From: Silene noctiflora
Lineage: Eukaryota; Streptophyta; Magnoliopsida; Caryophyllales; Caryophyllaceae
DNA: 28,321 bases
Assembly: GCA_009801015.1 (NCBI GenBank)
Contig: VHZZ01002526.1
Location: forward strand, 36,314-64,634
Reading direction: 5' to 3'
Shown: positions 24,201 through 28,321 of the stretch, piece by piece
Position numbering within the stretch: position 1 is the stretch's first letter
Layout of the letters: every line of letters starts with the position of its first letter
The notes under the pieces: generated by a model
The model's database searches: none
Told to the model about the DNA's origin: nothing
The model's input: the letters and a program-made list of their open reading frames with translations, nothing else
Made by a program: the position numbers and the translations under genes

Positions 24201-24648
24201 AGGGTCTAGAAAGGGAAGAGTGGGAAGCAGCGCGAGCGCTCCCATGAGCGGGGTTGCGAGAGGTGGTGTACAAGTAAGCAGGATTAGGGGGCTTGGTGAC
24301 GCTCTTAGTAGGAGTGGTCTGGTTGGAAGTAACGTCACTGTAAGTGGCAGTGGAAGTAGTCCTCCCACTAACCCTAGGGGTCAAGTTGAGAGAGACGGAG
24401 TGATTACGGGAGGATTGGGGTCCTAAATAATCATCACGGGAATCATTGAGAGTAGAAAAACCGAATCTATTCTTGGGTGCATTGCTAAAGGCGAGCCTTT
24501 CAGGAGTACGAAGAAGGAAAGAAGGAGGAATAGGCCTGGATTTAAGAGGGGTTTTATCAATCTTGGGTTGTTTAGTATTAGTATTAGTAGGAGGGTGGTT
24601 AGGGTTGAAGGGTACATTCTCAAGTTCATCGGAATCAGAGGGCATCAT
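12224..24648 (-). CDS. KIN12: Kinesin-12 heavy chain, very long phragmoplast-type (POK/KIN-12C-E-like)
   Basis: 33 coding exons: 24100-24648, 23857-24012, 23684-23767, 23445-23564, 23234-23347, 22980-23072, 22693-22853, 22516-22590, 22328-22415, 22189-22247, 22035-22098, 21891-21956, 21621-21803, 21291-21395, 20954-21189, 20797-20866, 20633-20689, 20315-20359, 20142-20221, 19926-20007, 18410-19777, 14566-17854 (with gap), 14365-14472, 14162-14283, 13991-14078, 13827-13901, 13446-13742, 13249-13347, 13060-13128, 12920-12978, 12711-12822, 12503-12613, 12224-12409. The total is about 2,810 aa. A ~180-aa Ser/Thr/Pro-rich head precedes the motor: VIIRVRPL at 184, P-loop GQTGSGKT (262-269), NRESSRSH (385-392), DLAGSER (420-426), then [13 protein letters not shown] and AVVNED, which are typical of plant kinesin-12. 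The rest is coiled coil. Known members (POK1/2, PAKRP1) act at the preprophase band, division site or phragmoplast in cytokinesis. Size favours the POK class; the motor wording also recalls KIN-12E. All introns are GT-AG except 12410-12502. The start is the first of two adjacent ATGs (24648, 24645) right after a leader intron. Confidence 0.93.
13249..13410. other. Patch of single ambiguous bases
   Basis: Isolated N calls occur at 13306, 13359, 13375, 13397 and 13410. The first lies in a kinesin exon, in the codon before Thr-His-Asp (ATN, probably Met). The others are intronic. This points to low-quality base calls rather than biology. Confidence 0.95.
13560..13645 (-). repeat. 27-bp in-frame repeat encoding three GSxSPFK motifs in the kinesin tail
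   Basis: Three consecutive nine-residue units read [27 protein letters not shown] in the exon 13446-13742. The DNA period is 27 bases (anchor GAAAGG/GAAGGG at 13563, 13590 and 13617). SPFK fits the CDK consensus S/T-P-x-K/R. Confidence 0.9.
15562..17029 (-). repeat. 204-bp (68-aa) coiled-coil tandem repeat in the kinesin
   Basis: Units begin with a KLT(I/M)LEDE-type motif at 17029, 16825, 15969 and 15765, and contain [27 protein letters not shown] and TSEIQ. The complete spacings are exactly 204 bases. Copies are highly similar at DNA level, with whole 20-50 base blocks unchanged, so the expansion is recent. The assembly gap interrupts the array after 149 bases of the second copy. Confidence 0.95.
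15971..16676. other. Assembly gap (706 N) inside the kinesin repeat
   Basis: All bases are N. The open frame to the right (higher coordinates) and the one to the left differ by one base in phase across the gap, so 706 cannot be its true length. The exon phases on both sides require a length that is a multiple of three once 706 is corrected by +2 or -1 (mod 3). Confidence 0.98.
18165..18360 (+). mobile_element. Decayed tRNA-derived SINE, antisense in a kinesin intron
   Basis: TATGGTTGAGATGGTTAACAG (from about 18193) resembles a pol III A box. AAGGTCAAATCCTAAAG (about 18230-18246) resembles a B box, and spacing is that of a tRNA gene. CATTGACCTCAAGGTCAAATCC is typical wording of plant SINE heads. 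A body with CCACTTTTCAAGCCATGAGC follows, with an end near 18355. It lies within the 555-base intron 17855-18409, the largest in the kinesin. Exact ends and target duplications were not resolved. Confidence 0.55.
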
Positions 24649-24649
24649 C

Positions 24650-24748
24650 CTAATAAGCAAGCACAGCAATGGTAGGATTGGTGAGAAATGAAATCCAAAA
24701 TGTAGTAAATGAATAAAGAAAAAGAGATAGATTGATAGATAGATATAC
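24650..24748 (-). other. Intron in the kinesin 5' UTR
   Basis: Donor TCAG|GTATAT at 24749/24748 and acceptor TTATTAG|G at 24650/24649 lie one base ahead of the ATG at 24648. The inferred leader exon runs from 24749 to roughly 24.9 kb and has no ATG in the stretch I checked up to 24860. Confidence 0.65.
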
Positions 24749-24874
24749 CTGACAAGGAAGACACAAAAAGGAGGAAGAAGCTTAAGATTGGCGGAGGCTG
24801 AAATGGTGGGATGATGAAGAAGAAGAAGCAGCAATGTATGTATTTAGTAACAAACCACAATCACAATCACTGCG

Positions 24875-24912
24875 CTCACTCACTCACTCTCACTCTCACT
24901 CTCACTCTCTCT
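24875..24912. repeat. CTCACT microsatellite at the kinesin leader/promoter
   Basis: CTCACT/CACTCT units recur about six times. On the gene strand this is a GAGTGA/AGAGTG tract near the likely transcription start. Such GA/CT tracts are common in plant core promoters; a role here is inference. Confidence 0.8.
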
Positions 24913-25404
24913 AAAACTGTAGAATCTAGAACAGCATACTCTAATGCTGTTTTGCTGTTTTTGTTTCTGAACGTTTGAGTTTCAAGTTTCAAGTTGAGAA
25001 ATTTGAAAAACAAGGATGGTGGTGGGGACTGGAACTCGGGATTCCTTCCATTTCAAATGTCCAATCCCTTCATCCTACGGTCCCTCTTTCTCCCCGCTTT
25101 CTTTTCTTTTCTCTTTTTTTTTTTTAAAAAAAAAAAAACACCGTAATTAATAGGCCTATCACTCTTTATAATCCCTTAAATCATCACCCATCCCCCTAAC
25201 GACCATCTCATTTTGAATTCAATTAACAGCCTCCTTAAAAGTCAAACCTTCAACTAATCTGAAATCCTTTTCTATAATCACGTCGTCTTTACTTGTGGCT
25301 ATCACAAACTTATGACATATATACGAATTTCCGTATATGCAATAAGAATATCTGATTTCGTAAAGTTCGTTGCTTTATACGAATTTCGGTTGTTGTGTTA
25401 TATT
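24913..25404. other. Kinesin promoter region, no gene
   Basis: It holds an 8-bp inverted repeat AACAGCAT/ATGCTGTT (24930-24937, 24944-24951), a T/A homopolymer block at about 25113-25138, and a repeated word ATACGAATTTC(C/G)G near 25320 and 25378. No coding sequence is recognised. Confidence 0.5.
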
Positions 25405-26738
25405 GGTATGGGTTTGAACTTCGAGGACGAAGTTCATTTGTAAGAAGGAAAGACTGTAATACTCGTGGTTTTTAGTATAGGGACACTCGGCAGAGTACAG
25501 TGTACTCGACCGAGTGTCCATCTGTGTTGGTCTGTCAGTGTTCGGGGAGTTGGGGACTCGGGCGAGTGCGGAGCACTCGGTCGAGTGTCGTGTACTCGAC
25601 CGAGTGTCTGGTTCGTATTGGGTTTTTGACGGGAAGTATAAATATTAGAACGAGAAGCAGTAAATCATTATTTCACTTTTAAAACAAAAACCTAGACATC
25701 GTTTACTGCTCCTCCTTCTAGTTCTTCATTCCGTGGCGCGTCTCTATCGTTTGTTGGGATTTCTACGCATAGTAAGACCGTATTTGTAAGGGTAAGTCTT
25801 TAATTGAGTCTTTAGCCTTCAATATGAAACCCTAATTTCTGATTTGAGGGGTTTGTGTCTTATTTGCCTTAATTGATTCGTTATAGGAAGAGGCTTTGTA
25901 AAGGTAGCGTTCTGATCGTTTGCTTGTTGCCAGATTTGCTTATTGAGGTAGGTTTTCCTACTCAGTTGATTGAATAATTGTATGCGTAGTAATGTGATGA
26001 TATTGTTCTGTGCTTCATGATGTTATCTTATGATTGTGGCGGAGGCGGATGTTGGAGTTGAGTGTGATCGGTATTGTGATTGTGATATTGTTTGTGAGTC
26101 ATTGTGAGAGGTGGTCTTACCCCCATTATTCGCCTCCTGCGTTCTCTCAGCGTAGGGGGGATGTGCACATTAAGGGACTTGGGTTATTGCGGTACGGTTG
26201 GGTGTGTCCCGGTACCGGTGTGGTGTGGTGATGTGGTACATTTGGGTGTGTCCCGGTACTAGTATGGTGTGGCGATGCGGTACGTGTGGGTGTGTCCTGG
26301 TACCGGTGTGGTGTGGTGATGATGGTGGCGGTGTGTTATTGTTACAGTATGCTTACATTGGCTTGTATATAGTTATTCAGTTGGCTGACCCCGTTTATTG
26401 TTTTCAAAACTGTGATGATCCATTCGGGGATGGTGAACAGTGGGTTTAGCAGGTATTGATGATGATGGCTTGTTGGCTACGCGGCGGGATTAGCCGGGTG
26501 GAGTCTCACGAGTTTTGTCTTAGCTTCCGCAGACTTTGTTTAGTTATCACCTTTGTTTTAGTTTGCCTTTTGTACTCCGTTTTATAGAGGATGTTGTAAT
26601 CATTAAATTATATTTATGTTATTAATGTTTTTCATTATGGTTGCTATGATGTTCACTGCCTCGGGAAACCGAGATAGTAGCATCCTTACATCTTAAGGTA
26701 GTCATTGGTAAGGTGTCTTGGGATGTGGGGGTGTTACA
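25405..26738 (+). mobile_element. Ty3/gypsy (chromovirus, Tekay/Del-like) LTR with a sliver of 3' internal sequence
   Basis: The LTR is 25455-26738 (1,284 bases). It starts TGTAATAC and ends GTGTTACA, near-perfect short inverted ends with TG...CA. Just before it, GAACTTCGAGGACGAAGTTC and a purine tract at 25440-25453 match the 3' internal end and polypurine tract of Tekay/Del-type elements. Inside the LTR are strong inverted repeats at 25482-25518 and 25574-25606 in probable U3, and a TATAAATA at 25637-25644. The rest of the element is absent from this window. Without a second LTR its age cannot be estimated. It is a fossil fragment. Confidence 0.75.
26200..26328. repeat. 44-bp tandem repeat within the LTR
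   Basis: GGGTGTGTCCCGGTAC-type units start at 26200, 26244 and 26288, exactly 44 bases apart. Each continues with GTGTGGTGTGGTGATG-like text. The unit is GC- and GT-rich, unlike the surrounding AT-rich DNA. Confidence 0.9.
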
Positions 26739-26799
26739 ATATGTAAGAAGTATTTTATTAAAATGGAGCGAACATAGGTGTGTGGAGGGAGATGTAAAC

Positions 26800-28274
26800 A
26801 TGTTCGCTTTAAGAGTTACCCAATTGGATTTCAGCATAAAATAACAAGTATTAAACCATTTTTAACCAGTACCCGATTTACGCTCGATAGTGGTTTATCC
26901 CGCACCGGCAGCCTCAAATGTACTATGTTGCTCCTCATAATTTACGAGGTCTCTTTGTCGGACCTGAGAAACCATTCTTGTGATTTACGGACGTTTTTGT
27001 TCTAATACTTTAAAATACCGAAAACTGTATATTATACACTTCAATTTCAGCCGTTTGAGAGGTCGTATCGGGTCGTGCTTTTTTTTCACCTCATTTCCAT
27101 ACCATTTTCCCTGGGTCGCTTCAAGAGTTACCCAATTCGATTTCAGCATGAAATAACAAGTATTAAACCGATTTTAACGAGTACCAAATTTACACCTAAA
27201 ACTGGTCTAATTCGCACCGGCTGCCTCAAATGTTCTCCATTGCTCCTCGGAATTTATGAGGCCACTTTTTCGTACCCGATAAACCATCCGTGTGATTTAT
27301 GGACGTTTTTGTTCCGAGACCTTAAAATACAGAAAACCGTGTATTATACACTTCAATTTGAGCCGTTTGGAACGTCGTATAGGATCGTACTTTTTTTTTT
27401 CTCCTGATTTTTCTACCTTGTGTCCAGGGTCGCTTCAAGAGTTACCCAATTCGATTTCAGCATAAAATAACAAGTATTAAAACATTTTTAACGAGTACCA
27501 AATTTACGCCCGAAACTGGTTTATTTCGCACCGGAAGCCTCAAATGTCCTCTGTTTTTCCTTGAAATTTATGAGGCTGTTTTGTCTGACCCGAGAAACCA
27601 TCCGTGTGATTTACGCACATTTTTATTCCGAGACCTTAAAATACCGAAAACCGTGTATTATACACTTCAATTTGAGCCGTTTGGGAGGCCATATCAGGTC
27701 ATGCTTTTTTTTTTCTCCAGATTTTTCTACCATGTGTTCAGGGTCGCTTCAAGAGTTACCCAATTCGATTTCAGCCCAAATAACAAGTATTAAATCATTT
27801 TTAATGAGTACCAAATTTACGCCCGTAACTGATTTATTTCGCACGACAGCCTCAAATGTCCTCTGTTACTCCTCGTATTTTATGTGGCCGCTCTGTCTCT
27901 TGCCATAAACAATATGTGTGATTTACGGACATTTTTGTTTCAAGACCTTAAAATACCGAAAATCATGTATTATACACTTCAATTTGAGCCGTTTGGAAGG
28001 CCGAATCGGGTTGCGCTTTTTTTTCCTACCATGTGTCCAGGGTCGCATTAAGAGTTACCCAAATTGATTTCATCATAAAATAACAAGTATTAAACCATTT
28101 TTAACGAGTACCGAATTTACGCCCGAAACTGGTTTATTTCAGACTGTCAGCCTCAAATATACTCTGTTACTCCTCGGAATTTATAAGTCCGCTTTGTCTG
28201 ACGCGAGAAACAATCCATGTGATTTACGGATATTTTTGTTCCGAGACCTTAAAATACCGAAAACCGTGTATTAT
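26800..28274. repeat. Satellite array, ~312-bp unit, about 4.7 copies
   Basis: The anchor AAGAGTTACC occurs at 26811, 27123, 27437, 27751 and 28050, giving periods of 312, 314, 314 and 299. Conserved blocks in each unit are TTTCAGCATAAAATAACAAG, AGTACCAAATTTACG, GCCTCAAATGT, ACCTTAAAATACCGAAAA, and TATTATACACTTCAATTTGA followed by GCCGTTTGG. Open frames in it are in shifting positions and are not genes. The array starts about 60 bases after the LTR end and is cut at 28274. Confidence 0.93.
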
Positions 28275-28321
28275 TGATAAGCGGGATTTTTGTCGTCGAT
28301 TCCCGATCAAAAACAATTTAT
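28275..28321 (+). mobile_element. Possible start of another element (LTR-like end) interrupting the satellite
   Basis: The satellite text stops mid-unit and unrelated sequence begins with TGATAAGCGGG. It carries an inverted CGGGA/TCCCG pair (28282-28286, 28301-28305). A TG start at an abrupt break is what an inserted LTR element would show, but only 47 bases are visible and the family cannot be named. Confidence 0.3.

Noticed and set aside
25195-25205. Near match to the mitosis-specific activator element upstream of the kinesin
   Set aside because: CCTAACGACCA misses the required AACGG core by one base, so I do not call it.
26034-26449. Open frames on the plus strand in the LTR
   Set aside because: They translate GT-rich tandem repeats and noncoding LTR sequence, with no protein family visible.
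27075-27908. Repeated open frames of about 70-115 codons in the satellite
   Set aside because: They are the same satellite text read in different frames, and they shift frame between units.
26800-28274. CRISPR-like array
   Set aside because: The repeat is the whole 312-bp unit, without short identical repeats and unique spacers, and the context is a plant genome.

Overview
The window is nuclear DNA from a flowering plant, most likely a eudicot. Every gene is split by short AT-rich GT-AG introns. The products are plant-specific: a subclass III SnRK2 ABA kinase and a very long kinesin-12 of phragmoplast type. The intergenic DNA carries plant repeats: LTR retroelement debris, a tRNA-derived SINE, MITE-like ends and satellites. 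Frequent words such as TACTCCGT and the style of the MITE ends fit Caryophyllales, but this is only a guess.

Layout, left to right. 1-3111 (minus): a DEK_C plus double-SWIB nuclear protein whose last part runs off the left edge. 3112-5376: the divergent intergenic region, holding a decayed tandem array of roughly 235-350-bp units, a MITE-like end and the kinase promoter. 5377-8361 (plus): a nine-exon SnRK2.6/OST1-type kinase that can be reconstructed completely (368 aa). 8362-9028: convergent 3' regions. 9029-11252 (minus): a two-KH-domain RNA-binding protein with a Tyr/Gln/Pro/Gly-rich tail (557 aa, four exons). 11253-12223: its promoter region. 12224-24648 (minus), plus a leader exon to about 24.9 kb: a kinesin-12 heavy chain of about 2,800 aa in 33 coding exons. 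24.9-25.4 kb: kinesin promoter region. 25.4-26.74 kb: a Ty3/gypsy-like LTR with a sliver of internal sequence. 26.8-28.27 kb: five units of a ~312-bp satellite, ended by what may be the start of another element.

The genes are ordinary unlinked plant housekeeping or signalling genes: chromatin, ABA signalling, RNA binding and cytokinesis. I see no operon-like cooperation and no defence or mobile gene system. The most interesting points are internal. The kinesin carries a 204-bp (68-aa) tandem coiled-coil repeat, and the assembly gap falls inside that repeat; frame and period suggest about three hidden copies. Its tail has three SPFK motifs in a row matching the CDK consensus. One intron appears to be GC-AG. 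A tRNA-derived SINE lies antisense in its largest intron. The right-hand satellite units each carry a short palindrome, and the last unit is broken exactly there.
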